Source of the DNA: Cyanidium caldarium
Taxonomy: Eukaryota > Rhodophyta > Bangiophyceae > Cyanidiales > Cyanidiaceae
Assembly: GCA_026184775.1 (NCBI GenBank)
Contig: JANCYW010000011.1
Span: 248,001-312,000 of the forward strand
Reading direction: 5' to 3'
Length of the DNA stretch: 64,000 nt
The notes beneath the pieces were generated by a model, which ran no database searches, had not been told where the DNA came from, and saw only the letters and a list, made by a program, of their open reading frames with translations. The first letter of the stretch is position 1. Each line of letters starts with the position of its first letter. The translations under genes were made by a program, and so were the position numbers. Of the stretch, positions 9,470-18,636 are shown piece after piece.

Positions 9470-10975
9470 ATGGCGGCACAGGAGCGGCAATTGCCGGGTT
9501 GGGTGCTGCCGACGGCTGGGTGGCAGAGGTGCCTCCGGGGCCGTCTCGCACTGCGGCCTGAGCGTCGCCTCGTTCGGACACCTCGCCGACGGGCACGACG
9601 GCCTCGTCACGCCGAAATCCACACTCCACTTTCACTCTCTCTATCCTCTGATGCTCGCGCGAGGCATATCGTCAACGCGCCTGCTCTCGACGCCGACTCC
9701 GTGGTGGACGACGCTATCCGCCAGGTGTACCCGACGTTCCTGGACATCGACCGGCGCACCGAACACAACCTGCGGCGGGTACTGCAGGCGTTTCGCAAGC
9801 ACCGCGTCGGGCAGCATCACTTTGCCGGAGTGAACGGGTACGGTCACGGCGACCTGGGACGGGACACGCTCGACGCCGTCTACGCGGATATCTTCGGCAC
9901 CGAGGCGGCGCTGGTGCGGGCGCAGTTCTTTTCGGGGACGCACGCCATCGCCGCGTGCCTCTTCGGGGTGTTGCGCCCGGGCGACGAGCTGCTAGCGGTC
10001 GCCGGTGCGCCGTACGATACGCTGGAGGAGGTGATCGGCACGCGGTCGAGCAGCAACGGCGCCGGCGGTTCGCTGGCCGATTTCGGCATCGCCTATCGGC
10101 AGCTGGAGCTGGTGCCGCCGCGCATCGGTCAGCTGGACTGGCGGGCGCTGGAGGATGGGTCGGCGCTGGCGCCCAACACGCGCCTCTGTCTGCTGCAGCG
10201 CTCGCGCGGTTACGCGCTGCGGCCGTCGCTTTCGGTGGCGGAGGTGGCCGCAGCCGCCCGGCTCATCAAACGCCATCGGCCCGATGTGGTGGTCATGGTG
10301 GACAATTGTTACGGCGAGTTTGTGGAGGACGTGGAGCCCACCGGCATCTGCGAGGAGGTGGATTTCATGGCCGGCTCGTTGATCAAAAACCCCGGCGGCA
10401 CGTTGGCGCTCGGCGGCGGGTACGTGGTCGGCCGGGCGCCGTTGGTGGCCGCCGCCGCCAATCGGTTATCGGCGCCGGGGGTGCACGGCGGCGCTACGTA
10501 CAACTTGAATCGTACCAATTATCAGGGGCTGTTCATGGCGCCGCAGATTGTGGGCGAGGCGCTCAAAGGCGCCACCCTGGTCGCGCAAGTGATGCACGAG
10601 CTGGGCTTTGAGGTGTCGCCCGCAGCCGGCGGCACCGCCCACCGCACCGACATCATTCAGGCGGTGCGGCTGGGCAGCGCCGAGAGAGTTTTGGAGTTTG
10701 CGCGCGCGGTGCAACGACATTCGGCGGTCGGCTCGTACATTCAACCCACCGCCGGGGCCACGCCGGGATACGCCGACCCGGTGGTGTTCGCCGACGGCAC
10801 CTTTATGGACGGCAGCACGCTGGAGCTGAGCGCCGACGGACCGTTGCGCGAGCCGTACGTGGTGTACGCGCAAGGCGGCACGCATTGGACCCACTGGGCT
10901 ATGGTGTTGCGCGATTTCTGTGCCCGAGCAACGGTGCACAGACCAGAGGAGGTTGCCGCGGCGGCGATACCGTGA
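9470..10975 (+). CDS. Methionine gamma-lyase / aluminium-resistance family PLP enzyme
   Basis: This is a fold-type I PLP enzyme of the Met_gamma_lyase family long labelled aluminium resistance protein, widespread in cyanobacteria and Firmicutes. Family hallmarks: YGHGDLGRDTLDAVYADIFG, AQFFSGTHAIAACLFGVLRP, the Asp of VVMVDNCYGEFVE, and the Schiff-base Lys in AGSLIKNPGGTLALGGGYV (about residue 306 from this start). The C-terminal part includes GGATYNLNRTNYQGLFMAPQ and ends normally. True substrate is unknown for the family; C-S lyase activity on sulfur amino acids is inferred. About 75 residues before the enzyme fold are basic and Ser-rich, so a plastid transit peptide is likely. An ATG at 9167 in the same frame would give 602 residues. 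Cyanobacterial, endosymbiotic origin is plausible. Confidence 0.87.
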   Translation: MAAQERQLPGWVLPTAGWQRCLRGRLALRPERRLVRTPRRRARRPRHAEIHTPLSLSLSSDARARHIVNAPALDADSVVDDAIRQVYPTFLDIDRRTEHNLRRVLQAFRKHRVGQHHFAGVNGYGHGDLGRDTLDAVYADIFGTEAALVRAQFFSGTHAIAACLFGVLRPGDELLAVAGAPYDTLEEVIGTRSSSNGAGGSLADFGIAYRQLELVPPRIGQLDWRALEDGSALAPNTRLCLLQRSRGYALRPSLSVAEVAAAARLIKRHRPDVVVMVDNCYGEFVEDVEPTGICEEVDFMAGSLIKNPGGTLALGGGYVVGRAPLVAAAANRLSAPGVHGGATYNLNRTNYQGLFMAPQIVGEALKGATLVAQVMHELGFEVSPAAGGTAHRTDIIQAVRLGSAERVLEFARAVQRHSAVGSYIQPTAGATPGYADPVVFADGTFMDGSTLELSADGPLREPYVVYAQGGTHWTHWAMVLRDFCARATVHRPEEVAAAAIP

Positions 10976-11014
10976 GGTCGACGTCGGTGGCGCGTACCCC
11001 TCGCGTGCCTCCCC

Positions 11015-11623
11015 TCACTGGACATGCCGATCGAGCAGGCGCTGGCTCTCGCGCTCTAGCATTTCGTACGGGTTCACGTACGAGTCGCGGCCGTACGTCG
11101 GCGCTTCGTGCATGCCGTGAGGCGATGGCCCGTGCACCGCACCGGTAAAGTACAAGAAAGTGAACAGCAAGCCAGACAGTGCCGACAGCACCGCCACCGA
11201 GAACACCACGAACAGCGCCTGTCGGGTGCCGCGGTCGCCGCTCTGCAGCGCCTCCTGCAGTGCCTTCCACGAGAAGAGCGGTGCGGAAACCGGAGCCGTC
11301 GTGGCCGAACTGTCTGTCGGTAGGTCTTCGTACAGTTCTCGCGCCCGCCGCCGCAAGGACGCAAACAGCTCCTCGTCACTGATGCGAGACGGCTCCTTCT
11401 GATGGTCGCCATCCTTCTGGTTGCCGTCGTCGTCGCCGTCGTCTCGCGCCGCCCGAAGCAGACGCGGGAAACGCCGGCGTCCCCGACGAGGCGGACGCAA
11501 ACGAATTCTGCAGGTGTCCCGGTCACAAGGAGCCACCGGGTGTCGACCGCTGTGGGAACGTGATGAATCCAGCCCAACAGAAGGGACGGCACCCAGAAGA
11601 AAGGCCCAACGCCCGTCCCGCAT
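11015..11623 (-). CDS. Unknown single-TM protein, possibly organellar
   Basis: I do not recognise this 202-residue protein. Starting from the ATG at 11623 it has a short hydrophobic N-terminus (FLLGAVPSVGL), a basic Arg-rich stretch (about 38-58), an Asp-rich patch, a charged helical region around SDEELFASLRRRARELYEDL, and one strong membrane helix near 142-165 (ALFVVFSVAVLSALSGLLFTF). A Gly/Pro/His-rich loop and a charged C-terminal helix follow. The basic leader followed by an acidic spacer suggests import into plastid or mitochondrion, anchored by the single helix. The frame can be extended to a GTG at 11665, inside a CA/GT repeat, which is unlikely. It converges with the MGL-family gene at 39 bp and diverges from exportin-5. 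Confidence 0.6.
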   Translation of the reverse strand: MRDGRWAFLLGAVPSVGLDSSRSHSGRHPVAPCDRDTCRIRLRPPRRGRRRFPRLLRAARDDGDDDGNQKDGDHQKEPSRISDEELFASLRRRARELYEDLPTDSSATTAPVSAPLFSWKALQEALQSGDRGTRQALFVVFSVAVLSALSGLLFTFLYFTGAVHGPSPHGMHEAPTYGRDSYVNPYEMLERESQRLLDRHVQ

Positions 11624-11640
11624 GGTCTTGGAGAGAGAGG

Positions 11641-11666
11641 CGCACACACCCACACACACCCACACG
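11641..11666. repeat. CA-rich tract between divergent starts
   Basis: A CACACACCC-type simple repeat lies between the start codons of the one-TM gene (ATG at 11623) and exportin-5 (ATG at 11806), in the shared 182-bp promoter. Confidence 0.7.
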
Positions 11667-11805
11667 GTTCACGGCAACGCTTCCCGTCTCGCCGAGACGC
11701 GTGCTGTCGAGACACGCGCGATCGTCTGCGCAGACTCGGGCCGCTCGTCTCCGGCACGGGCCGCCCTTGCGGGCGCATGGCTCGCTCACAGCGGTGTCTT
11801 CGAAT

Positions 11806-14800
11806 ATGGAAACGTCGGCCGAAGAGATTCGGCGCGCACTGGAAGCGCTGCACTGTGCAGACAGCAGTCCGGAGCAGCGTGGGGCGGCTCAGGCTCGGTT
11901 GGAGGCGGTGAAGAAGGTGACCGACGCGAACGACCGATGGGGGATAGCGCTGCGGTTGGCTTTTGCGGATCGCGGCACGCCGAGCGAAGCAGTGTCTAGA
12001 GGGAATCTCCTCGCTTCCACGGTGCTGGAGACGGCGTGTAGACATTTCGGCTTGTCGCTGTTGAAGGACGTGGTGGTGCAGTGGTGGCAGCCGGTGCCAC
12101 AGACATCGGACGACGTGCCCAGGGATCCGCACGGGCTGTCGCTGGCGCAGCGAGATCAACTGCGGGACGCCCTGTTGCAAGGCATGGTGCTGTATGCCCA
12201 TATGGCTGCTAGCTTTGGCGCCTACTCTCTGCGCGTCGAGCGGGAAAAGCTGGCCGAAGTGCTGAGCGAGGTGGCGCTGCGCGACTGGCCGCAGCGGTGG
12301 CCGCAGCTCCTGCCGCAGTTGCTGTCGATAGGCGAATCCGGTGTGGCCGCCGCGCAAGTAACAACGGCCGTGCTGCGATGCCTCGCCGAACAAATTGTGT
12401 CGCTCGGCGGCGCTGGCCACGCGTCACGGTATGTGGTGGACGCGCGACGCCGCCAGGAGTTGTTGCGCGAGTTGCGCGCCAACGCCGAGCCCATCCTGCG
12501 CTTCCTGGTACACTCGGTCGCTGCGTGCATGGAGGAGACTTGCGGAGACCGCCACGACGGGGCAGTGGAGGCGTTGGAGGCACTGACGACCTGGTGTGAA
12601 TGGGCGCCTATAGACGTCCTGTTTGCCACCGGCGTTGTGGAACTCGTGTTGGGGGTGTTGACACATGATGTGCGGCACCAGAGCGCCCACACGCCCAAAG
12701 ATATAGCGCCTCTGGCGGAGAATTGTGTGGCGGCGCTGGTGTCGCGAAAAGACGCGCACACCCGCGCGGCGGAACGCCAAATGCAGCAACTGCTGCAGCG
12801 ACTGCTGCCCCTCGCCGAGAGTGCTTTGGATGGGTTGGCGGCGAGCGTGGCGAAGGGATATGGCCGTGGCACCGATGTGGAAAAGGCGCACCGAAGCGCC
12901 CGACGGCTGGTGGCGGTGATATCCACCCTGGTTGTCCGGCAACTACCGGGACTGTTGTCGTCGCGAACGAAATCGTCCGCCTCCACGCTCGAAGCGTGCG
13001 TTGCCGTGGAGTATCGGGCTCTGGCGCGAACGTCTCCCACTTTGGCCGCGGAATCGTTGGCGTTTTGGGTGGCAGCGGTGCCCAGAGCGGCATCGATGAG
13101 TACCTCGCGCTCTCTCTGGATGGCAATACTGGACGCGTTGATGCGACAGCAGGCCACCTTGTCGGTAGCCGCCCAATCCGATGCTGGATGCCGCGCGGCG
13201 ACTGCTCTCGGTGTCTCTCCGGAGGCCACTGCCGAGGAGGAGTGGCAACAGGATGTCCGGCGCTGTGGTCGCCTGCGGCAGCAAGTGCTGGAGCAATTCG
13301 CGGTGGCGTTGCCCGAAGTGGCGGTGGCGTGGTGCGGCACGAAACTGGCGCTCTTGGCGTGCTGCCTTGCCGATTGCATGGAACGGGCGCCGTCGGGTGA
13401 TGCCTGGGCCGGCGCGTGGATAGCGGCCGAGGGCAGCACGACACCGTCAACTGCGGACTCGAACTTGACAGAAACGTTGGCATTGCCCTTGGCAGTGACG
13501 GTCCTGGATGCCAGCGAGGTGCTGCTGGGGAACATCGCCCGACGCCTGGGCGACACCACGTCGACCCGGGATGCCTCCGAAGAGGCATGGCCGGAGGAGC
13601 GCCCCACCGACTCCCAGGAGGCGGGCAGGGCGTCCTGTCTCCCCCGCTTGCTCGAAGCGCAGCAGTCGTCATGGGGAAAGTTGGAAGATGCGGTACAACG
13701 CGTTCTGCGCCTACACGCCGACGCTGTGAACAACGCCAGTGGTAGCGCGCCACCGATGCTGTTACGAGTAATCAACACCTCGGCCGCCCTGCTCGTCCAC
13801 CACCATCCGCAGTGGACGCCGTACCTCCTGACGCTGGGTTTTGCATTTCTCACCGCACCCGCAACGCCATCACTGCATTCGACGTCGACACTGGCGACCG
13901 AGTTGCTGGTGCGCGTGGCCAGTGCGGCGCCGACGGACTTGCTGACGCCGCACCTGGCGCCCATGATGGAGTGCGCGCAGCGGGTATTGGCATCGAGCCG
14001 CCTCTCCTCGGGCTCGCAGGCCAGTCTATGCGCCGCGCTGGCCGTCGCCGCCTGCCGCGCCCTACCGCCCGCAGCGGATCGCGTCGCCTTTCTGGACCAG
14101 CTGTGGGCGCAGCCGCTGCAACAGTGGATCGGCCTGCTGACGGATGACGGCGCGCTGGCCACATGGGATGGCGTGGTGCAAGCGGCCTGCGGGGTGGATG
14201 GGGTGAGCGCGCACGGCCGTCAGACGCTCACCTCCCTGCTGTGCCTGTTCGTGCGCGCCACCCATCATCCGGCGGAGGCGGAGGCACTGCCGCACACGCG
14301 CCTCTTCCGCGAGGTGTTGCCGCGCACGTTGCCGGCACTGCTGCACCACTTGCATGCGCTGCATGCGGGCACGCTGGGCGCCCTTCCGCCTGAATGGGCA
14401 CCGCTGGCGTGGCCCACCGAGCGCGAACTGACGTTCTGGCTGGGCGACGACCTGCCGGGAGGGCCATCGGCGCCGGGCGCGACCTACGCGCGCTTCGGCC
14501 TGCCGCCTCCGTCATCACCGCTCATCATGCAGCAGCAGGCGTGGCTGAAACGGGTGCGCGTCGATGCGTACACCTTGTGGCAACGCGCACTGAGCTCATG
14601 TGGTATCGCCTGGTTCCGCGAGGAGCATCCGCTGTCGCTCACCGTGGTGGACCTGCCCGCCTGCAGCGACTGGTACGCGCGGCAGGTGCTGCAGGGCGCG
14701 CTGGCACCGTTGGTGCGCGCGATGTGTCCACTGCCTACGTCGCTGCCGTCGTCAGCAAAGGCGATTGTCGAGACCATCCGACAGCAGTTGGAGATGTTGC

Positions 14801-15555
14801 TGGACCGCGTGCACCAGCAGCTGCACGCAGCACCGCGGGATGAGGCCGATGACCCTCGTCCGGCATCGACAGCGGCGTTGCAAGAGGTGGTGCTGGAGCA
14901 GGTGCCGGTGATGCTGGGGCGCGATCTGGTGGAGCTGGCAGGTGCGGTGCTGGAACGTCCGGGCAGCGAGGCGTCGGCGGCATGGGTGCCCTGGTGTCGC
15001 GATGTGCTCGGTCGGGCGCTGCAGTGGGGTGACAACCGCGCCGCCTGCCGCAGTGTGGCCACCTGTGTGCAACACCTGAACGAGTGGTTGCGGGCGGCAG
15101 CGCACGAAACAGCGCCGCGCCACTTTCTGTCCGAGTCGTTATTGGCGGCCACGTTGCACTGCCTGACCACGCCGCAGGTCAGCGACGCGCATGCTCCCGC
15201 GCTGGTCGTGTGTCAGACGCTGCTGACGCAGTTGCCGGAAGCGCGCCAGGCGTTTTTGGATGCGGTGCCCGCAGTGCACCGCCTCGAAGCGGAGACCGTG
15301 TTGGAGCGATTGGCATCGCCATTGCGCAACGACAAGGAGAGACGGGTGCAGCTGCGACGATTTTTGGGACAGTGTCTGGGCGTCGATGTCGGCGCCGAAC
15401 TGCCCCCGGCGAACCGGCCGCGGGTGCACGACGTGCCCGAGACGAGCCCGCGCAAGTCGCTGAGAAACGTCGGCGAGCGTGGCGACCGGCGACAAGCGCC
15501 CGACGGACTGCTGGACGGGGAAGCGGAATCGTTTCTGGGATTTCTGGACGTGTGA
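11806..15555 (+). CDS. XPO5: Exportin-5 (HASTY-type karyopherin)
   Basis: Exportin-5 is a RanGTP-dependent karyopherin that carries structured RNAs (tRNA, pre-miRNA) and some proteins out of the nucleus. The 1249-residue length is typical. The N-terminal importin-beta-like region is diagnostic: an initial helix pair with LEAVKKVTDANDRWGIALRL, RHFGLSLLKDVVVQWW, then the exportin-5/exportin-1 signature ALRDWPQRWPQLLPQLL near residue 160 and a LVSRKDAH stretch. The rest is helical HEAT-type sequence with Leu/Ala-rich repeats. The last 50 residues are charged (RRQAPDGLLDGEAESFLGFL). The frame is open upstream to 11560, but the ATG at 11806 starts exactly at the first HEAT helix. Its cargo here is unknown; tRNA is the safest guess if the alga lacks a microRNA pathway. 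Confidence 0.85.
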   Translation: METSAEEIRRALEALHCADSSPEQRGAAQARLEAVKKVTDANDRWGIALRLAFADRGTPSEAVSRGNLLASTVLETACRHFGLSLLKDVVVQWWQPVPQTSDDVPRDPHGLSLAQRDQLRDALLQGMVLYAHMAASFGAYSLRVEREKLAEVLSEVALRDWPQRWPQLLPQLLSIGESGVAAAQVTTAVLRCLAEQIVSLGGAGHASRYVVDARRRQELLRELRANAEPILRFLVHSVAACMEETCGDRHDGAVEALEALTTWCEWAPIDVLFATGVVELVLGVLTHDVRHQSAHTPKDIAPLAENCVAALVSRKDAHTRAAERQMQQLLQRLLPLAESALDGLAASVAKGYGRGTDVEKAHRSARRLVAVISTLVVRQLPGLLSSRTKSSASTLEACVAVEYRALARTSPTLAAESLAFWVAAVPRAASMSTSRSLWMAILDALMRQQATLSVAAQSDAGCRAATALGVSPEATAEEEWQQDVRRCGRLRQQVLEQFAVALPEVAVAWCGTKLALLACCLADCMERAPSGDAWAGAWIAAEGSTTPSTADSNLTETLALPLAVTVLDASEVLLGNIARRLGDTTSTRDASEEAWPEERPTDSQEAGRASCLPRLLEAQQSSWGKLEDAVQRVLRLHADAVNNASGSAPPMLLRVINTSAALLVHHHPQWTPYLLTLGFAFLTAPATPSLHSTSTLATELLVRVASAAPTDLLTPHLAPMMECAQRVLASSRLSSGSQASLCAALAVAACRALPPAADRVAFLDQLWAQPLQQWIGLLTDDGALATWDGVVQAACGVDGVSAHGRQTLTSLLCLFVRATHHPAEAEALPHTRLFREVLPRTLPALLHHLHALHAGTLGALPPEWAPLAWPTERELTFWLGDDLPGGPSAPGATYARFGLPPPSSPLIMQQQAWLKRVRVDAYTLWQRALSSCGIAWFREEHPLSLTVVDLPACSDWYARQVLQGALAPLVRAMCPLPTSLPSSAKAIVETIRQQLEMLLDRVHQQLHAAPRDEADDPRPASTAALQEVVLEQVPVMLGRDLVELAGAVLERPGSEASAAWVPWCRDVLGRALQWGDNRAACRSVATCVQHLNEWLRAAAHETAPRHFLSESLLAATLHCLTTPQVSDAHAPALVVCQTLLTQLPEARQAFLDAVPAVHRLEAETVLERLASPLRNDKERRVQLRRFLGQCLGVDVGAELPPANRPRVHDVPETSPRKSLRNVGERGDRRQAPDGLLDGEAESFLGFLDV

Positions 15556-15638
15556 CACCTGGTGCTGTGGCGGCGTTCACCGGCATATCTGCCCCTGCTC
15601 CGCCCGCCATTCTCTTTCTCTGCAATCCACAGTTCGGT

Positions 15639-17348
15639 TTACGGTTCCGCCCGCGCGTTGGCCAGCTCCGCTTTGGGCAACAGCGGCGCGGCCAACAGCG
15701 ACGCCGCCAGCCAATGCTGCGACACCGCAGCAGCAAACATCTCCGGCGATAATCGCCATTTCGCGGTATCGAACAGCGCCGTCAGACACCGCTCCGACGC
15801 CGCATCCACGTGGTTGCGCTCCCACAAGCACCCCGTCGCGACCGCGTCGGCGGCGAACCAGTGCCGCCATATCTCGTCGGCGCATTCGCGCTGCTGCAGC
15901 CAGTGCTGCAAGAACAGCCGCACCACCACATAGTCGCGGAAGTGCACCCGTCCGCAGCGGGTCACATCGAAGCAGGCGAACAGGCTGCGCGCGCCCGCCG
16001 CCACCCAGCTGCCCTCGTCGCCGACGGCGGCGGCCAGCAACTGCTCCCAGGCCGCCGCCTTGTGTTGTTCGCGCCATAGCGCCCCGCACAGCTGCAGCGG
16101 GTCGGTCACGGCCGTTGCCTGCACCCCAGCACCGGCCACAAACTCGCGCACGATCTCCTCCACAGTCGCCGCCGGTGCCGCGTCGCCCGCTGTGAGCGGC
16201 GCGATCCATCCAGCGTACCGCCGCAGCTCCACATTCATCCCGGGCGCGATGGCCAAGGCGCCGACGTCGTATGCCGCCTTTTGAAACCACACATCGGTCA
16301 GATCGTGCAGCGTCACCGGTACCTCCAGCGCGCGGGCGATATCGGTGCGCACGCGCTCGGCGAACCAGTGCGGATGGCCGCGCTCTGCTGCGGACGGCTG
16401 TCGTACCGGCAGATACCGCACTTGCATCCGGTTGTACAGCTGCAGACACATGTGCAGCGCGCTCCGCGCGATGCCCACGTCGCCCACCATACCGGGGTGG
16501 AAGTTTCGATACGGATACCGGATGGCCACCGGCTGCACCGGCAGACCCGGACTGAACGCTCCACCGGTCTTGAAGAACACCACAGCGGTGCCGTTGGTGG
16601 TGGTCTGCTCGGGGAACACCACCAGCGGCGGCCACGATCCGGGCGGGAACTGCTGCGCCCGCCGCAGAATCTCGTTGCGCACGTTGGCGCGCGACTTGGC
16701 CTCGGAGCGCTGCACGAAGATCGCCGACGACGCCTCCACCACACTGCCAAACACGGGCATGTCGCGCACCTCCGCCTTGGCCAGAAACGACGGGGCGAAA
16801 CGGGCGTAAAAATAGAGCGTCTCGAACAGCGACACGTGGTTGGACACCAGAATGGGCGCCGCGCTGGCACCCAGCAGCCCCAAATAGTTGGTGCGCAGCC
16901 GCTGTGAGGCCGTTCGGCCGTCGTCGTCGAAACGCTCCTCGATCCACCAGAACCCCAGCGCCAGCAGCTGTACCCGCGCCAGAAAGCGCACGCCGCCCAA
17001 CAAGAACCGACGCCAGCGCGCCAGCGGCTGCGCCGTGCCCAGATCAAAGTGCGACGCCGACAGACCGACAACCGCCAACTTGAGCAGCAGCAGACCGAAC
17101 ACCACCGTCAGCACCAACCCCAGCAGCCGCAGCGGCAACAACGTCAGCGCTATCAGCAGCGTCTTCAACCGCTCCGACCAGCAGCCGTCATACCGCCCAT
17201 TCAGCGGCCGAAACGGACACTCATCCGATGCACCCTGCACCGCCGCCAACAACTGTCGATACGGATCGGATAGCGTGCCCCCGTCCGCCGTCGCCCATCG
17301 CTCGCGCTTGCCATCGATCCCCACGTCCGGCACCGCCGTCGGCGCCAT
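15639..17348 (-). CDS. LPEAT/LPCAT-like lysophospholipid acyltransferase, variant active site
   Basis: A membrane-bound PlsC/LPLAT-family protein that would move an acyl group from acyl-CoA to a lysophospholipid. Two or three hydrophobic helices (about 65-95 and 112-130) precede the acyltransferase domain. Block I reads SNHVSLFETL (about residue 168), where the usual HX4D is HX4E. Block III reads VVFPEQTTTNGTAV (about 243), where FPEGT is usual. Block II (FVQRSEAKSRANVRNEI) and block IV (PVQPVAIRYPYR) are normal. The C-terminal half holds an EF-hand-like stretch with one readable loop, FDVTRCGRVHFRD (about 450), as in LPCAT1/2 and LPEAT2. Two changes in the active-site blocks could alter substrate or reduce activity. 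The start is an ATG at 17348, and the ending converges with exportin-5 at 83 bp. Confidence 0.85.
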   Translation of the reverse strand: MAPTAVPDVGIDGKRERWATADGGTLSDPYRQLLAAVQGASDECPFRPLNGRYDGCWSERLKTLLIALTLLPLRLLGLVLTVVFGLLLLKLAVVGLSASHFDLGTAQPLARWRRFLLGGVRFLARVQLLALGFWWIEERFDDDGRTASQRLRTNYLGLLGASAAPILVSNHVSLFETLYFYARFAPSFLAKAEVRDMPVFGSVVEASSAIFVQRSEAKSRANVRNEILRRAQQFPPGSWPPLVVFPEQTTTNGTAVVFFKTGGAFSPGLPVQPVAIRYPYRNFHPGMVGDVGIARSALHMCLQLYNRMQVRYLPVRQPSAAERGHPHWFAERVRTDIARALEVPVTLHDLTDVWFQKAAYDVGALAIAPGMNVELRRYAGWIAPLTAGDAAPAATVEEIVREFVAGAGVQATAVTDPLQLCGALWREQHKAAAWEQLLAAAVGDEGSWVAAGARSLFACFDVTRCGRVHFRDYVVVRLFLQHWLQQRECADEIWRHWFAADAVATGCLWERNHVDAASERCLTALFDTAKWRLSPEMFAAAVSQHWLAASLLAAPLLPKAELANARAEP

Positions 17349-17844
17349 GACCCGTCACACTCCAACACAACCACGACTTGTCAATCGTCTCTGTTCACAC
17401 AACCATACCAACTCCAAACTGTCTCCCCATTCCCCTCCCGACCTGCACATCATCGGCACCACCTGCCACAGCGCCCCGCATCTCGTCCACGTTCCGCTCG
17501 ACCGACACCCGACCGATGCCCCGCGCCGGGATGCCGTCAGCCGACAGCAGCGTCCGCACGCGCGAGCGACACGTCCGCGGGGCGGTCGGGGGCATGGCCG
17601 CGGTGACCGGGGCGAGGACGCGGCGGTCGGGTCGTGCGCGGAGCTGGCTGCTGTGAGCGAGACGACGATCGTCTCCGGCAGACCGTTGTGGCCACGGACG
17701 CATCGCTGAAGCTTCATCCCGCCGGTTCGTGCACCACCACCACCACCACCACCACCACCATCCATCCTGTGGGGCCTGGTTCGGCAGGGCCGGAGCGGCC
17801 TGACGCACCGGTGTTGTGGGTGGCGGAGGTCGACGGGAGCAGGG
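17349..17844. promoter_or_regulatory. Divergent gap LPEAT-like / IPP isomerase, with CAC repeat
   Basis: The 496 bp between divergent starts contain a CAC trinucleotide run at 17732-17761 and no supported gene or RNA. Short frames here show no family resemblance. Confidence 0.35.
17732..17761. repeat. (CAC)n microsatellite
   Basis: About ten copies of CAC lie 85 bp upstream of the IPP isomerase ATG. It is a simple repeat of the type frequent in GC-rich compact genomes. Confidence 0.85.
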
Positions 17845-18636
17845 ATGCGCGACCACGGTAGCTTGAATCGCGCCACGACCACCGACAAGGTCGTCGAGAA
17901 CGCGGCGCTCGAAGGAGTTGCCGATGCGCAACGACGACTCATGGCCGAGCCCGTCATCCTGGTGAATGGACGCGATGAGCCCGTCGGACAGGTGAGCAAA
18001 CTGCAGGCGCACCGCACCGCCGACGGCTTGCCGCTGCACCGCGCCTTTTCCGTGTTTTTATACGACGCGGCGGACCGTCTGCTTTTGCAGCGACGCGCTG
18101 CATCCAAGGTGACCTTTCCGCTGTACTGGACCAACACCTGCTGTTCGCACCCGCTGTATACCGACGCCGAACGGAACCCGGCGGGCAGTGCGGTGCTGGG
18201 GGCGCAGCGCGCGGCGGTGCGCAAGCTACAGCAGGAGCTGGGCATCACTGGAGCGGCGCCGGAGGAGTTTACGTATCTGACGCGCATTCACTACAGGGCG
18301 GAGTGTGTGCACAGCCGCGGCTGGGGCGAGCACGAGATTGACTACCTGCTGCTGCTGAGACGGCCGCTGCAGCTGGACGGCGCGAGCACCGAGGCGTTGC
18401 CGGTGGTGCCCAACCCCGACGAGGTCGACGCCGTCCGCTTGGTGACACCGACCGAGTTGCGGGCGCTGCTGGACGATCCGGCCGAGCGCGTCACCCCGTG
18501 GTTCCGCCTCATCGCCGAGCGGTTCTTGTTCGAGTGGTGGCAGCGCTTGGACCAGGTGCTCGCCCAGCAGCCGCCGCATTACGATCCCGAGCGCATTCAC
18601 CTGCTGGGTGAGGACCGCGCCTGCGCCCACCTCTAA
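17845..18636 (+). CDS. IDI1: Isopentenyl-diphosphate delta-isomerase, type I
   Basis: The enzyme interconverts isopentenyl and dimethylallyl diphosphate, the branch point of all isoprenoids (carotenoids, phytol, sterols). The Nudix-like type I fold is complete: HRAFSVFLYDAADRLLLQRR, the catalytic Cys motif YWTNTCCSHPL (about residues 94-104), a modified Nudix box AAVRKLQQELGI, and the second catalytic motif WGEHEIDYLLLL with its active Glu (about 160-171). A further ATG at 17941 would drop the first 32 residues; these could be a short targeting region, but they are not clearly a transit peptide. The stop codon TAA shares bases with the stop of the converging coiled-coil gene, a 4-bp tail-to-tail overlap. 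Confidence 0.95.
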   Translation: MRDHGSLNRATTTDKVVENAALEGVADAQRRLMAEPVILVNGRDEPVGQVSKLQAHRTADGLPLHRAFSVFLYDAADRLLLQRRAASKVTFPLYWTNTCCSHPLYTDAERNPAGSAVLGAQRAAVRKLQQELGITGAAPEEFTYLTRIHYRAECVHSRGWGEHEIDYLLLLRRPLQLDGASTEALPVVPNPDEVDAVRLVTPTELRALLDDPAERVTPWFRLIAERFLFEWWQRLDQVLAQQPPHYDPERIHLLGEDRACAHL

